The translations under genes and the position numbers were made by a program. Of a stretch of DNA of 64,000 bases, positions 31,029-42,905 are shown one piece after another; within the stretch, counting starts at the first letter, position 1, and the number at the start of each line of letters is the position of its first letter. The notes under the pieces are model-generated. The model did no database searches. It was not told where the DNA came from and saw only the letters and a list, made by a program, of their open reading frames with translations. This DNA is from Acanthococcus lagerstroemiae. Taxonomy: Eukaryota; Arthropoda; Insecta; Hemiptera; Eriococcidae. The DNA lies in contig CM063112.1 in the NCBI GenBank assembly GCA_031841125.1, positions 16,518,603 through 16,582,602 on the forward strand, in the 5' to 3' direction.

Positions 31029-32636
31029 AGGGCTACGCTGACGATTTGGCTGTGGTGGTAATCAGCAAATTTCCGGGAACCATCGTGGAGAAAACGCAGT
31101 GGGGACTCCGATGTGTGGAAAAATGGTGTGTGAAAAAGGGATTATCGATAAACCCGGACAAATCGGAAATCACTCTTTTCACTCGCAAAGGGAAAGGCAA
31201 GGAGTTGATCAAGGTGCAATACAAGGGAAGACCTTTAGCCCTCACAGGAAAGGTGAAGTACTTAGGAGTATATCTTGACGAAAAACTCTCCTGGAGGGAT
31301 CACGTTTCAGATAAAATAAGAACAGGGATTGAGAGGCTCTTTGGGCTTGTAGCACCTATGTCGGCAGGACCTGGGGACTCTCTCCCAAAATGATGCACTG
31401 GATATATACCGGTGTAATACGCCCCAGAATCACATATGCGGCCATTGTGTGGTGGGGCCGGGTTCACCTGGCCAACGTCAGAGAGGAACTAGACCACCTG
31501 CAAAGGCTCACGTGCGTGATGACAACGGAGGCAATGATTACGGTGCCGACAAAGGCACTAGAAAGGCTCCTGAACTTGCCACCACTTCACACTGCTATAG
31601 AAGCAGCGGCGATAATGGAGGCTTATCGTCTGGGTCAACCAAACCTTCGGAGCCATAAGACAGGCCACGGAAGGATACGGGAGATGGCCAAGACGATAGA
31701 CAAATGCTTTGGGATGCCAAAGGATAGAATTGCGATGGAACATTTCTTTGACAAACCATACCGTGCGCTGATACCCACACGGGAGACTTGGGAAAAGAGG
31801 AGAATGGGTGGTTTGCAGATGCCTCTAAGTATGACCAAAGTGTAGGAATCGGAATCACGAATGCAAAAGGCGCTGACAACTGTTCAGTGGCACTGGGCGA
31901 GGGCGTCACTATTCTCCAAGCGGAGATAATGGCGATCACGGTGGCCATTGAGAGAAGCCAGCAGAAGGGCCTTGTTAATAAGCAGATTTATATCTGTACA
32001 GGCAGTCAATCAGCTATCAAAGTACTATCGTCACACCAAACTACATCCCTGGTAGTGGCGGAGTGTGTTAACAAACAATACACCCTTGCTCAGGAGAACC
32101 GGGTCACCGTACTATGGACACAGGGACACTGTGGCATAAAAGGGAACATAATCGCTGGCAAGCTAGCGAAGGAGGGCACCAAAAAGGAACTGGCAACGCC
32201 CAGGCCGTGTCTTTCTGTAGCATACAGCGTCATAAAATCCAAAGTAAATGCCTGGATAAGCAAGCAGACGGAAATGCACTGGCGGTTGGCCAGTGGCATG
32301 AACGTCAGTAAAACACTGATAGGGGACACCCCCAGTAAGTATGCCAAGTTCCTATTAGGGCTTGACAGGAAACATGCAAGGCTCATGGTCTGACTACTAA
32401 CCGGTCATGGGGCCACAAAACACATGTGGTATAAAATAGGAGTGGTAAGAAGCGGCTCCTGTATGTACTGTGGAGAAGAGGAAGAAACCTCGATCCATAT
32501 CATATGTCGGTGCCCAGCAATAGCCGGGACAAGACGCGAAGCATTGGGGCTAGAATATCCAGCACCCAGTGAAGTCAAAGGGATAGAGCTAAGTAAAATT
32601 CTCACTTTGGCTATAAAAGGGAGGCTACTGACCTGA
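31029..32636 (+). pseudogene. LINE reverse transcriptase and RNase H pseudogene
   Basis: The first part (to about 31385) carries YADD, then KGLSINPDKSEITLFTRK and VKYLGVYLDEKLSWRDHV, the thumb-side blocks of LINE polymerases. The second (31390-31845) continues IYTGVIRPRITYAAIVWWG. The third (31788-32393) is RNase H: FADASK, LQAEIMAI, and GHCGIKGN. Two of the usual catalytic acids are replaced, giving CTGSQSA instead of a D-S-Q type motif and NIIAGKLA instead of N-E-x-A-D. After an in-frame TGA at 32391 the frame resumes with LLTGHG and SCMYCGEEEETSIHIICRCP, a C-x2-C...H...C motif typical after RNase H. Loss of catalytic residues shows long decay. Confidence 0.85.
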
Positions 32637-32760
32637 TCCTTAACAGCAACTTGAGGAATAGTGCAATGGACTACAAAGTCTGAGCGCTCGGTGCATGTAG
32701 CGCCACCTCACACACAAATGAAAGGGAGCTTTAGTATTTAGGTTCGAGCGTTAAGGACCA
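31029..32760 (+). mobile_element. 5'-truncated LINE with RNase H domain (I-group type), dead
   Basis: The copy begins abruptly at the polymerase box QGYADDLAVVV and runs through the end of reverse transcriptase, an RNase H domain and a C-terminal cysteine motif. The 3' UTR ends around 32760. No endonuclease or N-terminal ORF is present. It is broken by two frame changes (near 31385 and 31800-31840) and a stop at 32391. RNase H downstream of the polymerase places it in the I/R1/LOA group of non-LTR elements. The exact clade is not determined. Confidence 0.85.
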
Positions 32761-34775
32761 AAAAAGAACGCACCAAACGATCATCAATTTTTTGGAAATA
32801 AACTGAAAATGCCTCCAGCAAATGATCATCAATTTTTTGAAAATCAAACGGATAGTGTCTACAGAGGCAAATAAAAAATTTCAATAATTCAGAGAGAAAT
32901 ATGAAAATAAAATAGAAGCATTAATGTTTCATCAAATTTTAGGGAGATATGAGATATATTTTTCTTTTTCCCGGAACTGATACATGCATAGATAAGATAC
33001 GTGTCTCAAAATGCAGTGAGAGCATTCACCCCAAACTGAAGGCGAGAAATTGAGGCTCAATACTTGCGAAAGGGAACACAGAGGAAATGCAGGATGAAAT
33101 GTGATTCTCTCTAGAGGAAGTGATGTGAAATACAAGCTTCGGTGAAGGGGACACTGTTATATACAAAATATAGCGTATACCAGTGAAATCAGGAAGAGGG
33201 CCAACATAGAAGAAGGCAAGAGAAAATTGCATCGTGAAACAAAATGGGGTTCTCATTGGGTCGAATAAAAGATCTTGTATTTTCCGACAAAAGCAAAGTT
33301 AAAAATGTTCAACAAAAAAAATCTGCTACAGCAGACTTGTCAACTATTTCTCGATTTCCCTACACACCCTCAGACTCAAAAGAAATACCGAACTTAAAAG
33401 TTTATAGGAAAATCTGTGAGGGGGCTGATGATTAAGTAGAAATAATAGAAGGTAGTACAGCATGATGACTGATCAAAATATTAATTTAACATTCAGAAAT
33501 GCTTGAAAATTTGGATGATTAAATTACAGAGCTACATCTGCGAACATACGACAGAGTGAATAGGTGGATGGTTAATATTATAACCACTAGTTTCTGAAAT
33601 AAATCTCAATTTATGAAATATCGGAGTTCAAAATTTTGACTGAAACAAAAAAAAAATGCCCAGGAAGAGGTACCTGAAAGTGTTCATTATTAAGTCCGCC
33701 GCATAGGCTTACAATTCGTTATTTCGCGTCTGCTTGCTAGGCGACTGAAAAGTGCTTCCGATTGAAAAATGCCTAGCAAAAAAGTTTTCCGAAATATTCA
33801 GTTCGAAAACGTCCACACCAATATGGTCGAAATCGTCTTCGTAACTCCCCACTTTTACTGGTGAAACACAAGCGACCAACCGCCTTCGATCTACAGAACC
33901 TGAACTACATGTGCAAGATTTGCCGCCCTTATCGTAATTCGTCAGTCATCTGAAAGCAACTCGATCATTGTTCTCGTCATTTCCATCAGTGGTTTTATAT
34001 ACGAGTACGTACATTATGAATATCGCCAAACCCTTCCTCTTCAACTCGTACGAAAGCTGCACGTAAAAAATGGAGTCGCCCTTTCGCAACCACCAGCGCG
34101 TTTTTCATGCTCCACCACGAAGAAGATGAAAAGTTTCCTCGTGATTGACAGAACATGCCATACGGTCCCCCTACCAACGTAATTCTTTTTCAACACTAAT
34201 CGTGATCAAGATGGAAAAAAATCAGTTCGATTACCCAGTATTGCGTGTTAATATCCGGGAATTATAAAAAAAGGGAGGCTGACACATACGGTAGAAACAT
34301 TACTCTCAGTTTCAAGTTGAAAAGCACAATATACTAATACGTCAATGTAAAAACATACAGTTTATATCTGGTGTACCCCTCCCCCCAACCCGATCAGTTG
34401 GCGAACTCTTGATCTTCTTTAAAGCCAGAGTACATATGAAGGGACAGACTGAACGACTAAACACTGTCTCGGTGGCGAACTGCAGTCAAATAAAATCTGA
34501 TATAAAATAAAATCCTGACTACGCTACTGCAGCCAGAGCCGGATGTAAAGGAAAAACATCCTCAAGCCAATCATTAAAAAATGCCCCAGTTCATCTAAAA
34601 ATGGTCTAATCGGATTCTCTAGGAGGAATTTACAATTTCTCCCATTATTTCTTCTCCTTTCTTTCGAAACTTGTTCCTTCCTTTTCTACTCTATTTTTCT
34701 AGATGAAGCCTCTACTATTCTATATTTACCAAGGCCACGAAACCTTTACTAGCCGAGCGACCAGAGATATGTGCT
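32761..34775. other. No recognised gene or repeat
   Basis: About 2 kb of unique-looking sequence. Two short frames stand out by length only: 33244-33435 plus, Lys/Ser-rich, and 33995-34177 minus. Neither resembles a known family. Confidence 0.45.
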
Positions 34776-35890
34776 TTCTGGCCTTTCTGTAAACCGATTT
34801 TGAGCAAGTATCAAAACTAACCGAAATGGACCCAAAAGACCACGAACACTCAAGGATGACCAAGACCAAACATGAGTCAAGGTGATCAAGATCGAAAAAA
34901 ATCAACTAAAACAGACGAAATCTGTCCACATCACACTAAAATGGACCAGAAAAGACCAACACAACGAAAGCCAACATCAAAATTGACCAAAAAGGACAGG
35001 AAGTAAGCTGAGACAAACATGACCAAAATTAATCAAACCATTATAAATGATCAGGATCAATAAAATCTAAACAAAATTGAACAAAATCAACATAAAATGT
35101 TCGAAACCGACCAAAACATAGCAGAGAGGACGGACTGGAAAAATTAAAAAAAGTATGGTAAAGAAATGATCAAAATTGACTGAATCCGACCAATGAGACT
35201 AAGTCTTATTATAACTGACCATAGACTACACCACGGTCGAAGATTACAGAATTCTACAAAATCCGGCCATATTGGACCAAAACATCCAACATGATCAAAA
35301 TGACTAACATCGATCAAATCCATCCCCATCTGAACTAAGTTGATCAGAAAAAACCGAACTCGACCGAATTTGTTCAACTGACCAAAGTAAGCCAAACGTT
35401 ATCAACAGTGACTAAAATCAGGCGCGGATTTAGAAAAAAGAGATGGGGGGGGGGGTACAGTAGCGGTGGTGAATACCTTTGTGGCGTGTAATGAAATGAG
35501 CGTACAATTCATCATTTTTATTCCTTTTCCCCTATTATTGCGTTGAAAATATTCAACTAAGGGGGGACCACGTACCCCATGGCCCCCCTTGGATCCGCCA
35601 TTGACTAAAATCAATCAAAGTGGACCAAACCGGCCAGAAATTACTCAGTTTTACTAAAATCTGACCAAAAACAACCGAAATTAATCTCAAAACATGAATG
35701 ACCACCATCAGCAAATTCCACCCAATTTGGTTACAGAGGGCCGAACACATAATCTGAATCACTGACCAATGATGACCAAAAACGACCACCAAGTCATCGA
35801 AAAAGGCAAAAACGACTGTGACTCACCAAACGCCACTGAAACCAAACACAATTGGACCAAAACCAATCGTGAGTGAAAAACGTCCTGACC
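34776..35890 (+). repeat. Degenerate GACCAAAA-type array
   Basis: Over about 1.1 kb the text is dominated by GACCAAAA, GATCAAAAT and GACTAAAAT phrases spaced roughly 10-14 bp. It is an old minisatellite that has drifted. It is interrupted by an insert at 35420-35601. Confidence 0.75.
35420..35601. mobile_element. Short non-autonomous element inserted in the GACCAAAA array
   Basis: A 182-bp insert with no array text, starting AGGCGCGGATTTAG and ending CTTGGATCCGCCAT. Its inverted ends are imperfect. TGACTAAAATC flanks it on both sides (35409-35419 and 35602-35612). That phrase also occurs in the array, so the duplication may be coincidental. A G run lies near 35444-35455. Confidence 0.5.
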
Positions 35891-35989
35891 TCAAAAAATT
35901 TTAATTAATCGAATTTTTCGAAGAAGTCGGACTTTTTCTTATTTCTTTCTATCCTCCTCTCTGTGTTTCTTCTTTTCCTCTTTTCTATA

Positions 35990-37800
35990 TAAATTTCAAG
36001 TGAAAAAAAAACAAAAAAACAATCAGATGAAAATTTTTAAGATTCTTTGACAAAATTTTACATGTTGCAAGACAAAAAAAATCTCTTACAACTCAATTTT
36101 AACGATACTTAGGGACTTTGTCAATTTTTTGGGGTTTACAGCAAAATAAAAAGGAAAACAAAAACACAGCTCTATCAATCAGATTTCGATAAATTTCTAG
36201 AACAAAGCCTTAGATTTCAACAATTTCCACATTTTTAGAAACTTTGTCAATTATTTATGCGATGCCCACCCCCTTCCAAGGAATAAAATAATGATAATAA
36301 GGTAACATAAAATTAGATTTCAATCATTTAGGCGTTGCCATCAAACTTTATGGGTAAGAATCAAAAACTTATGAACTGATTCCAACAATACCTACTAATT
36401 AAAATATTTTGTGTAGAAAGCGAAAATAAGAAAAACAAAGCATTTACAACCAGATTCAAACCAGATTTTGCGGATTCTGCCAACATTTGTGGGTTCAAAG
36501 CAAGGCACAGAAAAAAGCTGTTATAACCAGATTCCAGCCATTTTTATATTTCAAAGATTTTTTCAATACTTCCTTGAAAAAAAAGTTACAACTAGAATTC
36601 GACGATATCAACATTTACAAGTTTTGTTAACTTTTTCGTGTTCAAAGCAAAAAGAAAGCAGAATGTTTTCTCTTTCGAGGTTTATGCCAAATTTTACGTG
36701 TTAGAAGCAGACAGAAAAAAAGAAACTCTAACAACCAAATTTTGTAAAAAATTTTAGAGATTCTGTTAACTTTTTCAAGTAAAGAGCAAGAAAAATAAAA
36801 CGAAAAAGCAGAAGAAGAAAAAAAGACTCCTACAACCAGATTTGAAAAGTGTTCAGGGATTCTTTCAACTTTTTCCTCTTTTTCTAATTTGCTCTCAACC
36901 CGAGCCCTGGAATCCGCCATTTCGAGCATTACTTCAGAGACGTCGTGGAGGCTATTCGGGCTGTCTTAGGCGTCTTCCATTCTGTCCGAAAAAGTTGCCT
37001 AGGTCGAAATCTGGCGAGTTGCTACGTGGGCTAGAATCCGGGACCTCCGGATTTCGAGACTAACGCGTTATCCACTCGGCCAACCAGACTGTTCAAAACA
37101 GAAAACTACCGAAATAAGAAATAAATAATAAAAAACTCTTACGACCAGATTTCAACAGTTCTATTCATATTTTTAGCCATTTTATCATCAATTTGTTTAC
37201 ATAGGAAAAAAAAACTTAGCGGTTTATCAACTTTTATTATTTTAAAAGCAAGAAGAAAACAAAAAATACTCTCTTAACCAGATTTTACAATTTTTAGAGG
37301 TATTCGTCAAATGTTGTGTTAAAAGGCAAGAAAGGTTTCTTATAATCAGATTTCAACAACGTTTAGAGACATTTGCCAAATTTTTTTCGTCGAAAGCAAA
37401 AAAAGAAAAAAAAAAAGCTCTTACTACCAGACTTGAACAAATTCTCATGGATTTGGTTACATTTTTTTGGTTAACAATGTAAAAATTAAAAATGTAAATG
37501 CTCTATTAAAACCAGATTGCGACTATTTTTATAGTTTCAAAAGTTTTGTCGGATTTTACACACAAAAGAAAAAAAAAATTCTGACTGCTAAAATTAATAA
37601 CTATACGGAGAATATGTGTTTTTTGTTTTTTTTTATTTAACTTTCTTGGGTGGAAAGCAAAAGGAAAAAATAAGGCTTCTACAACCAAACTTGAACAAAT
37701 TTCCAGAGATTCTGTAAATTTCTTGAGTTAAAAGAGAGTAAGAAATAAAAAAAAGGTTTTTGTACCACCAGCTTTTTAGGGATTTCTTTCAACTTGTTAT
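35990..37800 (+). repeat. Degenerate ~85-bp tandem array
   Basis: Repeating pattern 'ctcttacaaccagatttcaacaattttt', 'agggattttgtcaactttttt', 'gtgttaaaagcaagaaaaaa', with period about 80-95 bp and heavy drift. A SINE sits inside (36885-37092). Similar units reappear at 39575-39720. Confidence 0.75.
36885..37092 (-). mobile_element. tRNA-derived SINE (copy 1)
   Basis: On the minus strand the copy starts with a tRNA-like head: TGGCCGAGTGG (A box), and the B box region where GGTTCGA is changed to GGATTCTAG. The body continues 'gcaacttttcggacagaatgg' and ends 'ggctcgggttgagag'. It is homologous to the copies at 42906-43122 and 43310-43519 but more diverged. No clear target duplication. Confidence 0.75.
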
Positions 37801-38153
37801 GTGACACAAAAAAACAGATTATGAAGTTACAAAACTACCGACAACTGGTGTAACATCGGACACCGGTGGTTAATATCAGCAATACCTTACATCTTCTGTA
37901 GGAGCGCTAGTATCGTTATCACATCAGTAAGCAAGTCCTGAGTGGCTGATATTCCCAGGGTTGCCAGATTTGGTCTTTTTTTTTAAATCCGCAAATAATC
38001 TTCTAGAGATCGATTGATATTTGAAAAATAAGCACAAATAAGGAATTGGAGGTTCATTTTCACCAATGAAGAATCTTTATTGTTTTGAAACATGTTTAAA
38101 GCATATTTTAAAACAATTTATTTTAAAACAGGCCAGCCCTGTCACGTGCCAAT
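37801..38153. other. Spacer sequence, nothing recognised
   Basis: No gene or clear repeat end seen. Confidence 0.45.
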
Positions 38154-38494
38154 AGGACAGTATAATTTCATCCGGGTATACTAGACCGCTATATTGTTGC
38201 AACTTAGGTTCGTCGAAAGAAATTTGGCTGACTGGTAAACACTGCATCCAGGGACGAGAAAAAAGCTGAAAGCCGAAAGTCCATTTTCCCCTACAAGGTC
38301 AGAAGTTGAAAGCTGAAAGTTGAATGGTGAAAAGTCAAAAGCGAAATCAGAAGCCAATAGAGTTTTCTCTGGAAGCTAAATCCGAAAGCAAAATCTTCAT
38401 ATAGGGCTTTCACGTCCCTGACTGCGTCACACCGCATGACCAATTTAACAATATAGCGGTCCGGTATACCCGGGTGAAACTATACTGCCCTAGT
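38154..38494. mobile_element. TIR element with 45-bp inverted ends, containing a nested hAT MITE
   Basis: The left end includes CAGTATAATTTCATCCGGGT and 'accgctatattg'. The right end includes 'caatatagcggt' and ACCCGGGTGAAACTATACTG. The inverted repeats cover about 45 bp with few differences. A smaller element (38249-38420) is inserted between them. Confidence 0.7.
38249..38420. mobile_element. 172-bp hAT-type MITE nested in another TIR element
   Basis: Starts CAGGGACGAGAAAA and ends GGCTTTCACGTCCCTG. It is flanked by ACTGCATC (38241-38248) and ACTGCGTC (38421-38428), an 8-bp target duplication with one mismatch. The interior has repeated 'gaaagc' and 'gctgaaag' words. Confidence 0.75.
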
Positions 38495-38724
38495 ACTGAT
38501 CATCTTCACCTACGAGGGCGAATTTTAGAGTTCAAGTTCAACCGAAGTGGAGTGTCAGTTTCTCAATGCTTATTTACTGGTAGCTATTCTGACGTCAGAT
38601 TGAGACGAAACTGTTCGTTTGTTATTTTTTGTCTTATTCAATTTTGAATTCTATAGGTATCATAAATTTAATCAAATTGGGATCTTAATTCTTCATAGTT
38701 CAATTACTGGTGGTGCCTATTCAC

Positions 38725-38926
38725 GATGGCTAGGGGAAAGGTAGTATGTCACATTTCATTTTCTCTCAGAAAATCAACTATAACGTTGGTAACACTGCGT
38801 TTTTCTAACTATTCAGTGTCCAGCATTCAGGTAATTGTTTATGGGGAAATTAAGTACTGACCTTGTCCAGGCTGCTAAAGCCAGAAAACTGAAATGTGAC
38901 ATACTACCTTTTCCCTTTAAGCCATC
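38725..38926. mobile_element. 202-bp TIR element
   Basis: The left end GATGGCTAGGGGAAAGGTAG is mirrored by CTACCTTTTCCCTTTAAGCCATC on the right, and GTATGTCACATTTC is mirrored by GAAATGTGACATAC. Non-coding. Confidence 0.7.
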
Positions 38927-39079
38927 GCCTATATGTTAGGAGAGTTTGAATGCTCATATAAAGAACATTATTTTGGTGTTTTTTTGTCCCTTTTGGTCCT
39001 AAAAAAGTTCGAAAGTGGTCCGATTAAGCGTGGCTCATCTGGCAACCTTGATTATCACCACTGCGCGATATTAACTTAG

Positions 39080-39566
39080 TTGATGGTACGTATAATTTAA
39101 TGCTGAAGAAATTGGTTAGAATACGTTGGGAAGATAAAATTTCAAATGCAAAGTTATATGAAATGGCAGGGGGAAGGGTATTAAAATGGAAGTATTCAGG
39201 GCATTTGGAGCAAGCAGATAACAGCAAATATGGTAAAATCACTTAATTGGATACGGTATGATACAAATAGATAAATAGGCAGCCGAGCAAACGAGTCCAT
39301 CAAAAAATTGGGGCCACTATGGCAGAGATTAGCATGGGATAAAAGAAAATGGAAGGGTTCGATGATAGTGGGGCGTACGGCGATGCACGTACGCCAAATT
39401 GGCCCCGGGACACCGCACCGCCATCTCGGTAATGCCCCGAATGGGCCTGCGTTAGGATAAAATGGAAGGGTTACGTGGAGGCGTATGCTCAACAATGGGC
39501 GAAGATGGGATGGCCCTCTAGAGCTACTGCGCTTAAAAATGCTGTAAATAAATAAATAAATAAATA
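39080..39566 (+). mobile_element. 3' end of an RTE-like LINE with (AAAT)n tail
   Basis: The text reads MLKKLVRIRWEDKISNAKLYEM, then LKWKYSGHLEQADNSKYGKI, then further on KWKGYVEAYAQQWAKMGW. These are the last blocks of RTE-like LINE proteins ('R.RW.D.I.N..L....', 'WAGH.', 'W...A.DR..W'). Stops lie between them. It ends in AAATAAATAAATAAAT at 39545-39566, a typical LINE tail. The insertion splits the ~85-bp array, which resumes at 39575. Confidence 0.65.
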
Positions 39567-39574
39567 TTTGTGTT

Positions 39575-39720
39575 ACAAGAAGAAAAAAAAGAGACTCTTA
39601 CAACTACATAATGTATTTTAATACATTTTAGGCGTTTTTGTCACATTTTGCACAGCATCTTTAGAAAAGCCCACTCAAAAGCTCTGATGGCCAGATTTCA
39701 ACAATATCTACGAGTATGAA
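39575..39720 (+). repeat. Resumed ~85-bp array
   Basis: 'agactcttacaactacataatg' and 'ctctgatggccagatttcaacaat' match the units at 35990-37800. About 1.8 kb of inserted elements separate the two parts. Confidence 0.6.
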
Positions 39721-42300
39721 TCCAAGAAAAAAATTTCAAAATTCATCAGATTTGGGGATAAGGGGCCTAGAGATGACCAAAACCCGTCCAAAATTGAAGT
39801 ATCATGACCTGGCAAACAGACTATCGAAAAGGGGGTTTTCGAGGTCGCTGTTTCCGAATGTCACACTTTCCTCCCGATTCATTCCGTTTTAGGGCCCTAA
39901 AATTCAAATTTTAGACTCAGTAGTGATTCTAATTTACAAATTCTTGAGTTTCTGAACGCAAGTTATCAAAGTGGCTTCATGCACATCGTTGGATGGGGCA
40001 GTTCCTCCAAAATACGAATTCGTGAAGAAAAATGACAAATTCATTAATTTTGGGAGACAGGGTCTAACCCTAGCCAAAACCTATCCAAAATATGATACCT
40101 AAAAGAGCTGCTATTTACAAATTTTGAATTTCTCATTGCAGATTATCCAAATGGCTTCATGCACGTCATTGAAAAGTGAACTCTCCCCAAAAACGAATCT
40201 GTGCGAAAAAAGTTTGGGTTCATCACGTGATTTCCAGGGCCCCGAAATCGGAAATTTGAATGAGAGAGGTGGTGTCAAGTACAAATTTTTAGCATTTTGG
40301 GACTTACAAGACATTACAGGGTTATTCAGTTTTCGTTGCAACACAGGAAAACCCGGCATGTTGCGTGGTAATATGAATAAGCGGGCACACGATGGCCGTA
40401 TATTCAGATTTAAACGCAAAATTACTGTGCTCTGTGGCGCCGTGACGGACAACAGAAAATGCAACGATTCGCGGGGGGGGGGGGGCTTCGATGGTTTTTG
40501 AAGAATTTTATCGAAACTTTCAGGAAAAATGTTCGATAATCTCCGGAGAATTTCTTCGGAAACTTCGGGGAAAATCACGGATGATTTTTAAGGAATTTCA
40601 TCGGTATTGTCGGAAAAATCTCTGATAAATTTTAAGAAATTTCATCGTAAATGATAGGAAAATTTCCTATAATTTTTAAAAAAATTCATCGGAACTCGGG
40701 AAAGATCTCCGATCATCTTTAAAGAATTTTATCGGAACTCGAGAAAATCTCCGATAAATTGTAAAGAATTTTTTTGGAAACGGGAAATTCTTGGACATGA
40801 TTATTAAGGAATTTCATCGAAAATCTTTGGAGAAAATTCCGATAATGTCCACAGAATCTCATCGGAAATCTTTGGAAACATTTCCAATGATTTCCATCAA
40901 GAAAAATTTCCGATAATTTTAAAGGAATATTTTCGGAACTCGGGGAAAATGTCCGATAAATTTTAAGGAATTTCATCGGAAATTGTTGGAAAAGTCTGCG
41001 ATGATTTTTAAAGAATTTTATCGGAACTCGGGAAAAATCTCCGATAATTTTTAAGGAATTTCAACGGAAATTGTTAAGAAAAATTCCGATAATGTCCGAA
41101 GAATCTCATCGGAAACCTTTAAAAGAAATTTCCTATAATTTCCAAAAAGTTTCATTAAAATTCTTCGAGGAAGTTTTTCCGATCATTTTTGAAGCTTGTC
41201 ATAGGAAATAATTCGGGGAATACTCCAATGGTTTAATAATTCAAAAATTATCGGGAAATATTCTCGAAGAGTGTAATGAAATTTTTTCGGAAATCATTGG
41301 AAACTTTTCCTAAAGATCTCCGATGAAATTCTTCGGAAATTATCGGAATTAGTTTCTAACAATTTCCGATAAAATTCCTTAAAATTTATTGGAGATTATT
41401 TCCGACGTTTCCGAAGAAATTCTTTGGAAATTATTGGAATTTTTTTCAACAATTTCCGATAGAATTCCCTAAAATTTATTAGAGATTCTTCCCGAGTTCC
41501 AATGAAATTCTTTAAAAATTATCAAGAGATTTTTCCCGAGTATTTCCCAGAAATACTTTAAAAATTATCGAAAAACTTTCTTGAAGAATTTTGATGAAAT
41601 TTCTTCGAAATCATTGGAAATTTTTCCGATGAGATTCTTCAGAAGTTATCGGAATTTTTTCCAACAATTTCCGATGAAATTCCTTAAAAATCATCCAATA
41701 TTTTCCCCAACGTTTCCAAAAAAATTCTTTGGAAATGCTTGGAATTTTTTCCCAACAAAATTCCGGTGAAGTTCCTCAAAAATCAGCGGAGATTTTTCCG
41801 TGTGACATTCGGAATCAGCGACCTCGAAAACCCCCTTTTCGATAGCCTGTTTGCTAGATCATGATACTTCAATTTTGGACGGATTTTGGTCATCTCTAGG
41901 CCCCTTACCCCCAAATTTGATGAATTTTGAAATTTTTTTAATGGATTCATACTCTGGAGGAAGTTCTCTACTCAACGATGTGCGTAAAGCAACTTTAATA
42001 ATCTGCATTCAGAAAGTCAAAAATTTGTGAATATGGAATCAATTTTAGGTTGAAAATTTGGATTTTAAAGCCCTAAACCGAGTTAAATCGTGTATTCGGA
42101 ATCTGTGACCTCGAAAACCCATCTTTCAGTCGTTTGTTTTTGATGGATTTTGTTCATCTTTAGGCCCCTTGCCCCCCAAAATTGAGGAATTTTGAAATTT
42201 TTTTCACGGATTCGTATTTTGCAGGATATGCCCTTTCCTGGGATGTGCATAAAGGCATACCTTTCCATTTGAGATTCCGAAGTTGGTGGCACGTTACAGC
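39712..42300. mobile_element. Second foldback structure with inverted arms and core satellite
   Basis: The left arm text (from 'gagtatgaatcc', 'ggggcctagagatgaccaaaa', 'gtccaaaattgaagtatcatgacct', 'cgaaaagggggttttcgaggtcgct', 'gaatgtcacac', to 39890) returns reverse-complemented at about 41808-41955. Both sides carry further diverged units (39990-40170 left; 42090-42240 right, including GACCTCGAAAACCCA). The centre (40495-41805) is an array of ~50-bp units, plus orientation to about 41260 and inverted after about 41290. No transposase. No target duplication identified. Confidence 0.65.
40495..41805. repeat. Core satellite of the second foldback structure
   Basis: Units like 'ttttaaggaatttcatcgga' and 'ggaaaaatctccgat' repeat about every 45-60 bp, then appear reverse-complemented from about 41290. 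The same unit type forms the core at 10260-11460. A G run (about 40473-40485) precedes it. Confidence 0.7.
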
Positions 42301-42890
42301 CCCCCCATTAATGGCGGAGAAAATTTTTCAAGCCCTAGAGAAACTAGACCTTACCGCAGGAAGATGGCAATTTGTCCGGCAAAGATTCTCCAATCGGTTC
42401 GGGAAAAAATGTGGGGAGGGGTGACTTTCGTGGAACACCCGGTATAACAAATTTTACAGTTTCATGGCCTATTTCATTAGGACCTTTTGAAGAGGCATTA
42501 TGAACTCTGTGTATGTTGCAAGTTCTGATAAACTTAACGCTTCCTTATTAGGGATATTACACGTTTCATCGTGCAGAAGTGACTACTAGGCATAACTTTT
42601 GATGACATCCTCAATTAAACGTCTCTAAAAATATGGACCAAAAGCTTCCATTATTAGGTATCGCGGTTTTGTTTTAATTTAAGACTTCGACTTCTTATTT
42701 TTTGAGTTTTGGAAACATGGTGTTGAATACAGAAGTTACATCGTCAAAGGATCGCAAACTGAGATAACTTGCAACTACTTTCAATACCCACCGGCTTTCG
42801 GCTCTGGTTGTAGCATCATTACGACAGAAGAGCTGGATATCGGGAGTAATTGCAACACTTCTAGCAGTGAACAGAGCATCTGATACTATT
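42301..42890. other. Spacer sequence, nothing recognised
   Basis: No gene, tRNA or transposon end recognised. Confidence 0.45.
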
Positions 42891-42905
42891 GACGCTAATA
42901 TACTT

